DNA from: JAHEJN01 sp963787285
GTDB lineage: Bacteria; Actinomycetota; Acidimicrobiia; Acidimicrobiales; JAHEJN01
NCBI GenBank assembly: GCA_963787285.1
Contig: CAWBCM010000003.1
Span: 124,001 to 188,000 of the forward strand
Direction: 5' to 3'
Length of the DNA: 64,000 nt
Positions within the stretch are counted from its first letter, which is position 1. Each line of letters opens with the position of its first letter. Below are positions 17,288-27,596 of the stretch, piece by piece. The notes under the pieces were generated by a model. The model was given only the letters and a program-made list of their open reading frames with translations. It was not told where the DNA came from and made no database searches. A program made the translations under genes and the position numbers.

Positions 17288-20200
17288 GGCTTCTCGTCGT
17301 CGGCATGCACCGAAGCGGCACGTCGGCCGTGGCACGGCTGCTGACGAAGCTGGGCCTCCCCACGGGCCCCGACGACGAGCTGATGGCCGCCGACCCCCAC
17401 AACCGGTTCGGCCACTTCGAGATCCGGGTCCTGACCGACTTCAACGACGAGCTCCTGGCCGAGCTCGGCGGCCACTGGGCCGCGCCCCCGCCCCCGTCGA
17501 CGCGCCCGATCCAGTACGAACTGGCCGCCGGGCCCTGGGGAGAGCGCGCCCGGGCGCTGCTCGACGCCTACCTCCCCTCCGACACCTGGTTCTGGAAGGA
17601 CCCGCGCCTGTCGCTGCTGCTGCCGTTCTGGACCACCGTGCTCGGCGACGACGTCCGAGTGGTCTTCGTTCATCGCTCACCCGGCGCCGTTGCCGCATCG
17701 CTGGAGCGGCGCAACGGCTTCCGCCGCGAACTGTCCATTGCCCTGTGGAAGCGGTACGTGTTCGGCGCCGCAGCCGATCTCGACGGCGCCGCTTGTTTCG
17801 CCCTCGCCTTCGACACGCTCGTCGACGATCCCGAATCGGTGGTGTCGCAACTCGTCTCGTGGCTCGAGGCGAACGGCGCCGACCTCCACGATCTCGTCGA
17901 TGCACCCGTCGAGGCCGGGGAACGCCATCACGTCCCGGAGCCCGAAGCGGAGTGGATCGGTCCGGCCGCACTCGAGGGTCTCACCGGCGAGTGGTACCCG
18001 GAGGTGATCACCAGCGAGGATCCGGCGGTCCCACTGTCCTCGGCGGCACCCAGTCTGATTGCCGCGACCGAGGAGCTGGCCGAGAACCAGGCCGCGGCCC
18101 AGGCGAGCATCGACGAGGTGAACGCCGAAGTGATGGCGGCCAGAGCCGAGGCCCAAGTCGCCATCGACGCGGCGCTGCGCGAGCTGGCGGCCAACCAGGC
18201 CTTCGCCCAGACCGAGGTGAACCGCCTGAACACCGACCTCCAGATCGCCCGCGAGGACTTCGCTCGACTGGCCATCGAGCACCAGAAGCTCGTCGACGAA
18301 GCCGCCCATCTGGCTCAGGTGCTCGACGTGGAGCGAAGCTCGACCTCGTACCAGGCGATCGCGGCGTATCGGCGCCTCGCCGGCCGCGCCCTGCCACCCG
18401 GATCGACGCGCCGGTCCGCCTACGAACACTCGCTCGGTGCGCTGCGCCAGACCGTTCACCGCCGTCGCGTTCGCCATACGAACGACCCGGATCAGGTGCT
18501 CGATCACGCCCAGGCCGGTCTTCGTCTGCGGACATCGGCGCACCCGGTGGCCAGCCTGGTGGTGCCGGTCTACGGGGGCACCGACATCACCGAACGACTG
18601 CTCGAGTCGATCGCCCGCCACACCGACATCGATTACGAGGTGATCGTCGTCGACGATGCGTCGCCCGACGAGGTTCCCGACCTCCTCGCCCGGGTCAGCG
18701 GTCTGCGGCTGGTCACCAACGCCGAGAACCAGGGTTACCTGCGGTCGACCAACATCGGAGCCGCCGAGGCCCGAGGCGACTACGTCGTGTTGTTGAACAG
18801 CGATACCGAGGTGACTCCCGGCTGGCTCGCTGCGTTGCTCGAGCCCTTCGACGACCCGTCGGTCGGGGCCGTGGGAGCACGGCTCGTCTACCCCGACGGC
18901 CGCCTCCAAGAGGCGGGATCCATCATCTGGAACGACGGCACCGGATGGAACTACGGCAAAGACGGCTGGTCGGAGCGGTTCGACGTGATGCGGCGCCGGG
19001 AGGTCGACTACTGCTCGGCCGCCTGCCTCGCCGTAGCGCCGGACGGCCTGGGAGCAACTCGGGGGCTTCGACGAGCGGTACGTCCCCGCCTACTACGAGG
19101 ACGCCGACCTGTGCTTCGGCCTCCGCGAGCTCGGTCTGAAGGTGATCTACCAACCGCGGGCCCGCATCGTCCATCACGAGGGTGCCACCCACGGCACCGA
19201 CATCGAGTCGGGAACCAAGGCCCATCAGGCGACGAACCGCGCCATCTTCGCGGAGAAGTGGGCGGCCCAACTGGCCCGACAGCACGAACCGGGCCGTCGC
19301 CACGTACGCCGGGCGGCCGACCGCGAGACGGGCCCGTGCATCCTCGTGGTCGACCACATGGTGCCGACGCCCGACCGCGACGCGGGCTCGCTGCGCATGT
19401 CGATCATGCTCGAGCTCCTGCGCGAGCAGGGATTCCGGGTCCGGTTCTATCCCGACAACCAGTACCAGTACTCGCCGTACGAGGAGCCCCTCCAGGATCT
19501 GGGTATCGAGGTCGCCTACGGCTCGATCGACCCGATGGGCTACCTCGCCGAGCACCACGACGACGTCGACCTGGCCATACTCTCCCGACCCCAGGTCGCC
19601 ATCAAGTGGCTTCCGATACTCAGGAACGCACTACCCGGAGTCCCGGTGATCTACGACATGGTCGACCTCCACCAGCTGCGCGAGGAGCGTCAGGCCGTCC
19701 AGACCGGCCTCGACACACGGTCCTCGTCACAGGTGATCGGCGGCATCGAGGACCTGCTGGTCCGGGTCTGCGACATGACCTTCGCCGTCGCCGAACACGA
19801 AGCGGCGATCATGCGCGATCGGTGGCCCGGGGCCGCCGTCGACGATCATCCCCACCATCCACGAGCGAGCCCGCAGCACCACCCCGTTCGACGAGCGCGA
19901 GGGCGTGTTGTTCGTAGGGAGCTGGGCCCATCCGCCGAACCGGGACGCCATCGCGTGGATCGCCGAGGAGCTCCAACCGCTCCTGCGTGAACGCCTGCCC
20001 GGAGTGCGAACGCACATCGTCGGCAGCGATGTCCCTCCCGATGTGACCGGCGGCCACGACGACATCGTGGTCCACGGTTGGGTCGAGGACCTCGACGAGA
20101 TCTTCGACCAGGTTCGCCTGTCGGTCGCACCGTTGCGGTACGGCGCCGGCATGAAGGGCAAGGTGGGCGACTCCCTCGCTCGCGGTGTGCCCGTGGTCGT

Positions 20201-20435
20201 CACCTCGGTGGCCGCCGAAGGCTTCGACCTCGGCCCCTTCGACCTGCGTCCGGTCGACACGGCCGCGGCGTTCGTCGATCGCGTGGTGGAGCTCTACACG
20301 GACGCGACCGCGTGGTCGCGAACCGCCGATGGGGGCGTCGCCGCCGTCACCGAACACACCGGTCGCGATGCCGTGAAGGCTCGGCTGACGGCCGCCGTCG
20401 CCCACCTTCTCGAACCGACGAACTCGGCGGAATGA
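17284..20435 (+). CDS. Multidomain sulfotransferase - coiled coil - GT2 - GT4 protein; two apparent frameshifts
   Basis: After correction this is one protein of about 1049 residues. Residues 1-230 form a sulfotransferase (MRLLVVGMHRSGTSAVARLL, VFVHRSPGAVAASLERR). Residues 255-350 are an Ala/Glu-rich coiled coil. A GT2 domain follows near 420-650 (SLVVPVYGG, VVDDASPDE, LLNSDTEVTPGW, FDERYVPAYYEDADLC), then a GT4-like domain (CILVVDHMVPTPDRDAGSL, FVGSWAHPPNRDAIAWI, YGAGMKGKVGDSLARGVP). The frame moves by +1 near 19050 and again near 19840. Removing one base at each gives an uninterrupted frame. Conserved motifs continue across both breaks, so the gene is probably intact in the organism. It would sulfate and extend the surface glycan. 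Confidence 0.8.
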
Positions 20436-20439
20436 GGCC

Positions 20440-21312
20440 ATGAGCGGCGACGACCACGAGCGGCCCGATTCGGTCTCGGTGTGCATCCCCGTCTACAACG
20501 GCGCGTCGACCCTCGAGGAGACTCTCCGATCCGTCCTGGTCCAGACCCGCCCACCCGACGAGATCGTCGTCGTCGACGACGGCTCCGACGATGACAGTCT
20601 GGCGCTGGTCCGCCAGATGCTGCCCGAGGCGCGCATCATCGAATTCGAGGCCAATCGGGGGGCCGCCGCGGCATGGAACGCCGCCGTCGGCGCGTCGACT
20701 CAGCGGTGGGTCAAGCTGTTGTGTCAAGACGACGTCCTGATGCCCACGGCGCTCGAGCACCAGCTCCAGATCGCCGCGTCGATGCCCCCTTCCGGAGTCA
20801 TGGTCGCTTCCCGACGACGGATCGTCGATGAGGCGGGTGGCGTGATCTCGGCGGCTCGCGGGCTCGGCCGCCTCCGAGGCCAACAACCCGGGAGCAACGT
20901 GCTCGACGAGATACTGCGGCTCGGGGCGAACATCCTGGGCGAGCCCAGCGCGGTCCTGTTTCGGAGCGATCACTTCCGCATGACCAGCGGCTTCTCACCG
21001 GAAGCGGCCTACACCATCGACCTCGACATGTGGGTGCGCCTGGCCCGCCAGGGAAGCATCTACTGCGACCCCCAGGCGGTATGCGACTTCCGCATCTCGG
21101 CCGGGCAGTGGAGCGTACGGCTGGCCAACCGCCAGGCCGACGAGATGAGCGCGCTGCTGGCCGGTCTGGCCTCCGACGACACTTCTCTGGTGGTGCGAGC
21201 CACCGCCGAGCTGCGAAATCGACTCGATGTGCGAAAGCGCCGGGCGCTGTACTGGTGGTTGCGGATCCGACCGCAGCGCCGCCGTCGCTCGCCACGCAAG
21301 GGGGCGAGCTGA
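20440..21312 (+). CDS. Glycosyltransferase family 2
   Basis: A 290-residue GT-A enzyme. It has SVCIPVYNGASTLEETLRSV, VVDDGSDDDSL, the NRGAAAAWNAAV segment and an LCQDDVLMP motif in place of the usual DxD, then the acceptor helix IDLDMWVRLARQG. It lacks membrane segments and ends in a basic tail that may bind the membrane surface. It follows the multidomain glycosyltransferase by 4 bases and is one base from the next gene, so it is part of the same operon. Donor and acceptor are unknown. Confidence 0.85.
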   Translation: MSGDDHERPDSVSVCIPVYNGASTLEETLRSVLVQTRPPDEIVVVDDGSDDDSLALVRQMLPEARIIEFEANRGAAAAWNAAVGASTQRWVKLLCQDDVLMPTALEHQLQIAASMPPSGVMVASRRRIVDEAGGVISAARGLGRLRGQQPGSNVLDEILRLGANILGEPSAVLFRSDHFRMTSGFSPEAAYTIDLDMWVRLARQGSIYCDPQAVCDFRISAGQWSVRLANRQADEMSALLAGLASDDTSLVVRATAELRNRLDVRKRRALYWWLRIRPQRRRRSPRKGAS

Positions 21313-22200
21313 GTGCCCGTACCTCCAGCCATGCGATACCGCGCTGCTCGGCTGATTCTTCCTCGGCTCCGACCGCTGGGGAGCAGCTCGCACGACGAGA
21401 AGGGCGTCTGTCAGGTCTGCGGCACCGAAACGATCTTTGCTTTCAACCCGTGGGTGCTGCCGAATCCGCTCAAGCAACAGCTCGACGCCAAGTCGTTGGA
21501 CGCCTACCTCCGGCGTGAGAGCATGTTCTGCCGCACCTGCATTTCCAATCTCCGAGTTCGCAGCCTCGCCGCAGTGATGACCCGGAACATGGCTTCATCG
21601 GCTCCCTCCCTCGTGGCGGCACTCGATGAGATCGATGCGGCCTCGATGACGATCGCCGAGGTCAACGCGATCGGCTCCGGAGGGTCGATGCACCAATTCC
21701 TGTTGCGTCACCCGGGCCTGCGGTATTCAGAGCATCGGGAAGGCGCCCGTCCAGGCGACATCGTGGACGGGGTTCCGCACGAGGATCTCACCGAGCTGAC
21801 CTTCGCCGACGGGTCGATCGATCTGCTGGTCACCTCTGACACCATCGAGCACGTTCCCGACACGAGAGGCGTCTTCTCCGAGTGCCTGCGGGTCCTCTCG
21901 CCCGACGGCATGTTGATCTTCACGGTCCCGATGACGCCACTCACGCCGTCGACGCTGAAGCGCGCCGAGATCGACGCCGACGGCCAGATCGTCCATCATC
22001 TCGAGCCCGTCTACCACGGACGAGGGTCGGGCCCTTTCGCCCTGCTCCCGATGACGACCGACATGCTTGCGTTCTACGACTTCGGCCTCGACATCATCGA
22101 TCTGCTCCACGATGTCGGCTTCGATGCCCGACTCGAATTCGGGGACGAGAACCATCGAAACAGCGGGGCCAGTGCAGTGGTGGTCGCGACTGCGAGATGA
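21313..22200 (+). CDS. SAM-dependent methyltransferase with N-terminal zinc ribbon
   Basis: A 295-residue protein. CQVCGTE and CRTCISN form a likely four-cysteine zinc site near the N-terminus. A class I methyltransferase core follows, with TSDTIEHVPDTRGVFSECLR and the LSPDGMLIFTVPMTP strand. The glycine motif is degenerate (IAEVNAIGSGGS), which makes catalytic activity less sure. The start is GTG 21313, directly after the preceding stop. It is the last gene of the plus-strand glycan operon and ends 4 bases from the convergent gtrA-like gene. Confidence 0.72.
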   Translation: MPVPPAMRYRAARLILPRLRPLGSSSHDEKGVCQVCGTETIFAFNPWVLPNPLKQQLDAKSLDAYLRRESMFCRTCISNLRVRSLAAVMTRNMASSAPSLVAALDEIDAASMTIAEVNAIGSGGSMHQFLLRHPGLRYSEHREGARPGDIVDGVPHEDLTELTFADGSIDLLVTSDTIEHVPDTRGVFSECLRVLSPDGMLIFTVPMTPLTPSTLKRAEIDADGQIVHHLEPVYHGRGSGPFALLPMTTDMLAFYDFGLDIIDLLHDVGFDARLEFGDENHRNSGASAVVVATAR

Positions 22201-22204
22201 CCAC

Positions 22205-22618
22205 TCACCGTCGGAACGACACGTACTTGTGGCCGAAGAAACTCACGAAGATCGTGCCGACCAGCGTGAACAACAGCGACACCATGGGGTGGAACCCTCC
22301 CAACTCGGTGAACAGGGTCAACAACGTCGCGCTCAGGGCGAGCTGACCCAGGTACACGAGGTGACAGCGGAGGTAGTCGATCCAGACCGACCCGTTCGTA
22401 TCGAAGACGTAGTTGCGGTACAGCGTGAACGCGAACGTGACTCCGAGGACGTGGGCGACGACCAGCGCGAACAGGTAGGGCAACCCGACGACGAGCAGGG
22501 CCAGCGTGAAGACGAGGTAGCCGAAGGCAGTGTTCAGGCCGCCAACCACGAGATAGCGAAAACCCTGCTTCTCGATCAGTGTCCGACCGGCCTGGATCAG
22601 TGTCGCACTGCTAGCCAT
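22205..22618 (-). CDS. GtrA family membrane protein
   Basis: A 137-residue protein with four hydrophobic helices and the family's opening FRYLVVGGLNTAFGYLVF and ending FFGHKYVSFRR. GtrA-like proteins are thought to help move or present polyprenyl-linked sugars. Its ATG 22618 overlaps the stop of the upstream membrane protein by 8 bases. A GtrB-like glycosyltransferase (25676-26624) is encoded on the other strand of the same region. Confidence 0.87.
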   Translation of the reverse strand: MASSATLIQAGRTLIEKQGFRYLVVGGLNTAFGYLVFTLALLVVGLPYLFALVVAHVLGVTFAFTLYRNYVFDTNGSVWIDYLRCHLVYLGQLALSATLLTLFTELGGFHPMVSLLFTLVGTIFVSFFGHKYVSFRR

Positions 22619-24739
22619 GGGCCCGCCTCTCTCGCCGGCCGACCACGATCGCAGCCGCGAACGCCGCGAACAGCACCGACGTGACGACGAGGGCAGTCAA
22701 CTGCTCGTCGAGGGACTCGTCGCGATATTCGGCGGTGAACGAGTACTGCCCAGGCTGCAGCACCCAGGCACGGAACGAGTCCTCATGATCGACCAGGGAC
22801 ACCCGGGGCGACGTCGAGCGCCAGCCGGGATAGTTCAGCTCGTTCTCGACGAACAGCACGGGCTCGTCGACATCGACGACGTAGTCGATCGAGTCCACGC
22901 CGTATCGTGTGGTCGTGACCGACGTACCGGGCTCACCCCACTCTGCGGGAGGTGGCAGCGAGCTCGCGCCCGGATCGCAGTCGGCGATCGTGCACGGGAT
23001 CACCCACGCCGTCCACGGCTGGCTCAGGTAAGCGAGGAGCAGGGGATCGGTCTGGGCTTCGAAACGGACACGAGGTACGAACGACGAGTAGCTCGAGAGG
23101 TAGTAGTCGGTCGCGAGAAACCCGAAGCTGTCGATCGGTCTGCCGTTGAGCTTGTCCTCGATCGGCTGTATCGGTGGGATACGGGCCGGGCGTACGGCGG
23201 GCTCGACGGCGATGGCGTTCTCGAGGTCGTGGGCCGCATTGCTCCACCGAAGAGCTGTGGCGTCGTCCATGTAGGCGACCCACGGACTCGCCTGGGTCGG
23301 TGCGAACTTCAGGTCGGAATGGGCTCGAACACCGTCGTAGCTCACGAGCAGCACGAGCAGGAGGCCGGCGACTGCAGCCTGGCGGGGGGCTCGCACGGCC
23401 AGAACGAACGAGAGGCCGATCACTGCGAGCAACCATGGCCACCGGCTGGCGGGATCGGACTCGGCGAGGTCGCGCGAGAGCCACACGGCGAAAACCAATA
23501 CGACGGCGACCCATGCCGGGCGCACCACGGGAACCTCCCGGCGCAGCAGTGCCCGCCATCCCTCGATGCTCAAGACGAGCACGGGAACGACGATGCCGAT
23601 CTTGTAGTCGGAGAAGGGGAACCGCGAGGCGAAGAGCAGGTCGAACTTCAGCATCAGCTCGGCGACGGCGGAGACCGAGCCCATGCTCGCGAAAACCATG
23701 GCTACGACGGCGGTGACCACGAGCGGGCGCTGACGAGCGAGCACCGATCGGGTGACGCCGCTGAGACCGAGAAGCACTGGCGCGCCGACATAGAACGACC
23801 AGATCGATCCGTCGGTCTGAAAGCCCCATGGGCTCACCAACGCACCGAGCAGCGTGCTCGCCTTGAGACTGCCGATGTCGAGATTCTGGACGGTCGGAGG
23901 GAACGGACGCAGGAGCAGTCCGGGTTCGGAGCTGGCCAGGAGATACGGCACCAGTACCGTCACGGCAATACCCAACGACACGAGTCCGGCGAGGATCACC
24001 GTCGGATAGTCGGCCGATGACAATCGGTCGCGATTCGGCCAGAGGTCGACGCCGAGATAGACGAGCCCGAGAACCGCGAAGCTCGACGATCTGACCGGGA
24101 TAGATGCCGGCGACGGCCAGCCACACGATCAGCGGGAGCCACACGATTCGACGGGTCGGTGATCCGCTTCGCGGGACGGTCAATGCCCACAGGAGCCAGG
24201 GAAACAGCGCAAAGCCGCGAAAGGCGGTGACATGCTGGGCCTGGCCGTAGAACCCACCGAACATCACGAAGGCCGCGGCGACCACCGGGAGCAGCGGACC
24301 CCGTATACCTCGGGTCCGAGCCAGCAGCGCCATGCCCATGGCGCCGGCGACGACGTGGGCAACATGGATCTTGGCGAGGAAGGTCACCGACAGCGGGACA
24401 TCGAGCACGCCGAAGATCCACCAGATCGGGTAGTAGAGACCACTCTGGGCGTCGAGTGGCAGCGCCTGGCCCGACGCTACGAAGTTCGACCACGTCGGCC
24501 AGCGACCGGCGCCGATCGACTCGGCGACGAAGGGTGGCGCCGTCGATGCGCTCGCCGAGAAAGTCGAACGGGAAGACGGCGTCGTTGAAGATGTGCGGCG
24601 CGAAGGCGATACCAGCGACGACCACCACGACCACAAAGGTGATCAGCCAGCTCGTAGTCGACGAATCGTCGACCGATCGCATCGGACCGGTCGACGGTGA
24701 GCCCTCGTCGATGACGGGCGGGCGCGACAGGACGGCCAC
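22611..24739 (-). CDS. Large polytopic membrane protein, YfhO/GT-C-like; two apparent frameshifts
   Basis: Joining three frames gives about 708 residues. The N-terminal helix SWLITFVVVVVVAGIAF is followed by FNDAVFPFDF, a loop containing SGQALPLDAQSGLYYPIWW, about ten more helices, a long extracytoplasmic C-terminal domain (WVAYMDDATALRWSNAAHDL) and a final helix. This matches the general plan of YfhO-like GT-C proteins. The frame changes by +1 near 24547 (ERIDGA to PPFVAES) and near 24095 (PGQIVE to FAVLGLVYL). GTG 24739 is the best start, 8 bases after the methyltransferase stop; ATG 24682 is possible. It probably transfers sugars on the outer membrane face. Confidence 0.68.
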
Positions 24740-24747
24740 CGGCTCCG

Positions 24748-25564
24748 CTACCCGCCCGAGTCGGTCATTGGTTTCTCGATGACGCTCACGGTGTCGTGAT
24801 AGCGACGAACGTCGAACTGCCCTTCGTCGCCCCACGCATCGAACTGCTCGACGAGCGTGAAACCGTTCGCGGCGGCGAAGGAGGCGAACATCTCGGCGGT
24901 CATCGAGCTGCGCCAGCCACCGTGCAGGCCACCTTCGGCCGCGTGATGGATGATGGCACGACCACCGGGCCGAAGGATGCGGGCGAACTCGGCCACGTAG
25001 CGTTCGACGTCGTCGGGCGCGATGTGGACGAACACGTCGAAGGACCAGATCACATCGAGGCTCGACGACTCGATGAACGACAGATCGGAGCCGGTGGTGA
25101 CGTGAAAGGCGACGTGATCGAGATCGACCGAACTTCTCGCGGCAGATCTCGATGCAACGCTCGGAGATGTCGACGAGCGTCAGGGACCGGCAGATCGGGG
25201 CCAGAGCCACGGTCCACCGTCCGGCGCCGGGTCCGATCTCGAGCACGTCGCGTTGGGCGGGCACACGGGGAATCAGGACGTCGTCGACGACCGAGCGCTT
25301 CCATTCCTCGGACTGCGTCCACTCCTCGCCCTGCTCGGCGTCCCAGTCCCACGCCTCCCAGATCAGGTGCTGGAGCTCGCTTGCGTTCATACCCGGCAGG
25401 TTCTTCTTCGTCTCGAGGTCCTTGATCCGTCGGTCGAGCCACGGGAGCTGGAGATCCTTGTTGATCTTGCGTCCACCGACGTAGGAGACCACGTACATGG
25501 TCCACAGCGGGCCGTTGACGGCGAGCATCCGGCGCAGCGTCTGGATCTGGGTCGGCTTTTCCAT
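24748..25564 (-). CDS. Class I SAM-dependent methyltransferase; one apparent frameshift
   Basis: About 271 residues after correction. The N-terminal helical part is MEKPTQIQTLRRMLAVNGPL. The SAM motif is VLEIGPGAGRWTVALAP, then LTLVDISERCIEICREKFG. The frame then moves by +1 near 25125 and resumes as DLDHVAFHVTTGSDL and IWSFDVFVHIAPDDVERYV. A single extra base explains the break. The start ATG 25564 has TACAGT 7 bases upstream and no Shine-Dalgarno sequence, so it is likely leaderless. It heads an operon with the YfhO-like protein and the GtrA protein. Confidence 0.78.
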
Positions 25565-25571
25565 CGCCAGT

Positions 25572-25577
25572 ACTGTA
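25572..25577 (-). promoter_or_regulatory. Putative -10 box TACAGT, leaderless start at 25564
   Basis: TACAGT on the minus strand ends 7 bases before ATG 25564. Confidence 0.5.
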
Positions 25578-25627
25578 CCGGTCCGTCCTGACGCCAGACG
25601 TCGTCCGCCTGCGGTCGAGGTAGAGCC

Positions 25628-25633
25628 TAAGCT
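25628..25633 (+). promoter_or_regulatory. Putative -10 box TAAGCT upstream of the GtrB-like gene
   Basis: TAAGCT is identical to the box at 31758. A four-codon ORF (ATG 25662, MTAA) ends in TGATG, overlapping ATG 25676 of the glycosyltransferase. Confidence 0.35.
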
Positions 25634-25675
25634 TGCCGAACTCGCCCCCGACCGACTGTCGATGACCGCTGCGTG

Positions 25676-26624
25676 ATGCTCTCGATCGTTGCCCCCGTGC
25701 ACAACGAAGAAGGACTCATCGAGGAGTTCGTCCACCGCACCGTTGCGGCCGTCGAGGACCTCGGCGACTTCGAGGTCGTGCTGGTCGACGACGGCAGCCA
25801 GGACACCAGCCTGGAGATCCTCACCGGGCTGGCCGCCACCGACGATCGCATCCGAATCGTGAGGCTGTCCCGCAACTTCGGCCATCAGGCCGCCATCACC
25901 GCCGGGCTCGATCATGCAACGGGCCAAGCGATCGTCCTCATCGACTCCGACCTGCAAGACCCGCCCGAGGTCATCCCGGCCATGGTGCAGCAGTGGACCG
26001 AAGGCGCCGAGGTCGTCTACGGGATTCGCACGAAACGGCCGGGCGAGAGCCGCTTCAAGCTCTGGACCGCTTCGGCCTTCTACTGGCTGATCGGCAAGCT
26101 CGCCGACACTCCGCTGCCGCCGAACTCGGGCGACTTCCGGCTGCTCGATCGCAAGGTCGTCGATGTGTTGACGTCGATGAAAGAAGGAAGTCGGTACCTG
26201 CGCGGGCATGGTCGCCTGGACGGGATTCCGGCAGGTGGGCATCCCCTACGAACGCGACGAACGGCGGGCCGGCGAAACGAGCTTCGGTCTCCGCAGGATG
26301 CTCGGCTTCGCCGTCGATGCGATAACGAGCTTCTCGGATCGGCCGCTCCGCTTCGCGTCCAAGCTCGGCACGATGATCACGGTTCTCTCGTTCGCTCTGC
26401 TGTCGTGGGTGGTGATAGGTCGGATTCTGAATCCGGAAGGTACCGCCGAAGGCCTCACGACGATCCTTGCTGCGGTCCTGTTCCTCGGCGGGGTGCAGCT
26501 GATGGCCATCGGGATCCTGGGGACCTACATCGGACGGATCTACGGCGAGTCGAAGTCTCGTCCTCTCTACGTGGTGGCCGAGGTCATCTGCGGACCCGAC
26601 GACGAGTCCGAGCCGAGCCCGTGA
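25676..26624 (+). CDS. GtrB-like polyprenyl-phosphate glycosyltransferase (GT2); one apparent frameshift
   Basis: About 315 residues after correction. MLSIVAPVHNEEGLIEEF, VLVDDGSQDTSLEI, RNFGHQAAITAGLDHATG and LIDSDLQDPPEVIP are the hallmarks of DPM/GtrB-like enzymes. The frame moves by +1 at about 26204, where CGCGGGCATG would read CGCGGCATG, and continues as MVAWTGFRQVGIPYERDERR and two C-terminal helices (TMITVLSFALLSWVVIG, ILAAVLFLGGVQLMAIGILG). The break sits in a G run. GTG 25673 is an alternative start. It would load a polyprenyl phosphate with a sugar for transfer by GT-C enzymes in the locus. Confidence 0.85.
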
Positions 26625-26683
26625 TCGACTGGTTCCAGCAGCCCGGGGTGCACGTGCGAACCGGGCGCGAGCGGTCGATCGGA

Positions 26684-26689
26684 TACCGT
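26684..26689 (+). promoter_or_regulatory. Putative -10 box TACCGT before a leaderless upstream ORF
   Basis: TACCGT ends 7 bases before ATG 26697, the start of a 15-codon ORF that overlaps the start of the exporter permease gene. Confidence 0.45.
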
Positions 26690-26696
26690 TCTCGCA

Positions 26697-26744
26697 ATGC
26701 CGTCTGCCTCCGAACGGAGCCTCGTGCCCGCTCGACGCCCATGA
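26697..26744 (+). CDS. Putative leaderless upstream ORF, 15 codons, overlapping wzm
   Basis: The reading frame MPSASERSLVPARRP ends in TGA at 26742-26744, which overlaps ATG 26741 of the permease (ATGA). A -10 box lies 7 bases upstream. The layout suggests that ribosomes terminating here reinitiate on the permease. The peptide itself resembles nothing I know. Two similar short ORFs precede the genes at 31817 and 56038. Confidence 0.4.
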   Translation: MPSASERSLVPARRP

Positions 26745-27595
26745 TCGCATTGCTGCGGCGTCGCCAGGCCCACCGTCACGAGGGCCACAGCATGCAGATC
26801 CGTGAGCTGGTGATGAACCTCGCTCTCAAGCAGCTCCGATCGTCGTACAAGAACTCGGTGCTCGGATTCGGCTGGTCGATGATCAGCCCCATCATCACCA
26901 TCGGTGTGTACGCCGCCGTGTTCTCGCTGATCCTCAAGGGCCGGGCTGCCGCCGGTGACCCGAGTGGGCTCACGTCATATGGCCTGTTCCTTGCGTCGGC
27001 GATCATCCCGTGGCAATTCACCCAGGTCGCGATCACCGCGGAGACCGGCTCCTATGTCGCGAATCAGGCGCTCATCCGCAAGGTGTACCTGCCTCGCTGG
27101 ATCTTCCCGGCATCGACCCTCATCGCCTCGTTCATCGAGTTCCTCATCGAGGTCGCCGCGCTCATCGTGATCCTCGGCATCTTCTGGCAGGCGTGGGCGG
27201 TGTTGTGGATTCCACTCCTCGTGCCGGTCCTGGTCCTGCACTTCGCTTTCGTCTTCGGTCTCGGGCTGTTGCTGGCTCCGTTGAACGCGCTCTATCGCGA
27301 TGTGTCCCACGTGGTCACCCTCTTCACGCGGCTGTGGTTCTGGCTGACGCCGATCATCTACCCGCTGTCGCTGATCGCCGACGAGCAGCGTGAGATCGCC
27401 GGCATCCCGGTCGAAACCATCTACAAGATCAACCCGATGCTGTGGTTCATCGTGGGCTACCGGAATCTGCTGTTCGATCTCCGGGCGCCGTCGCTCACCA
27501 CCTTCTTCGGCATGGCCGTCTCGGCCGGCGCGGCGCTGCTGATCGGTGCCGTCGTGAATGATCGCCTCCAGGACTCGATCGTGGATCGGATCTGA
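26741..27595 (+). CDS. ABC transporter permease for polysaccharide export (Wzm-like)
   Basis: A 284-residue ABC-2 permease with the conserved entry LALKQLRSSYKNSVLGFGWSM, a cluster of helices from about residue 60, and the motif NALYRDVSHVVTLFTRLWFW followed by LTPIIYPLSLI near the C-terminus. Together with the ATPase encoded 1 base downstream it would export a complete lipid-linked glycan. ATG 26741 is chosen because it overlaps the stop of a leaderless upstream ORF; ATG 26792, after a GAGG, would give 267 residues and is also plausible. GTG 26621 is less likely. Confidence 0.87.
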   Translation: MIALLRRRQAHRHEGHSMQIRELVMNLALKQLRSSYKNSVLGFGWSMISPIITIGVYAAVFSLILKGRAAAGDPSGLTSYGLFLASAIIPWQFTQVAITAETGSYVANQALIRKVYLPRWIFPASTLIASFIEFLIEVAALIVILGIFWQAWAVLWIPLLVPVLVLHFAFVFGLGLLLAPLNALYRDVSHVVTLFTRLWFWLTPIIYPLSLIADEQREIAGIPVETIYKINPMLWFIVGYRNLLFDLRAPSLTTFFGMAVSAGAALLIGAVVNDRLQDSIVDRI

Positions 27596-27596
27596 C

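Noticed and set aside
23996..26242. Minus-strand frame of 748 codons
   Set aside because: It joins antisense sequence, the N-terminal half of a methyltransferase and the start of a membrane protein. The parts are explained by frame changes.
26621..26740. GTG 26621 as the start of the Wzm permease
   Set aside because: It overlaps the previous stop as GTGA, but the added residues do not resemble Wzm and a promoter-like box lies inside them. ATG 26741 fits better.
25673..27595. One long plus-strand frame that would join a GT2 enzyme to the Wzm permease
   Set aside because: The GT2 frame moves near 26204 and ends at 26624. The apparent fusion arises because the pre-shift frame happens to stay open into the permease.
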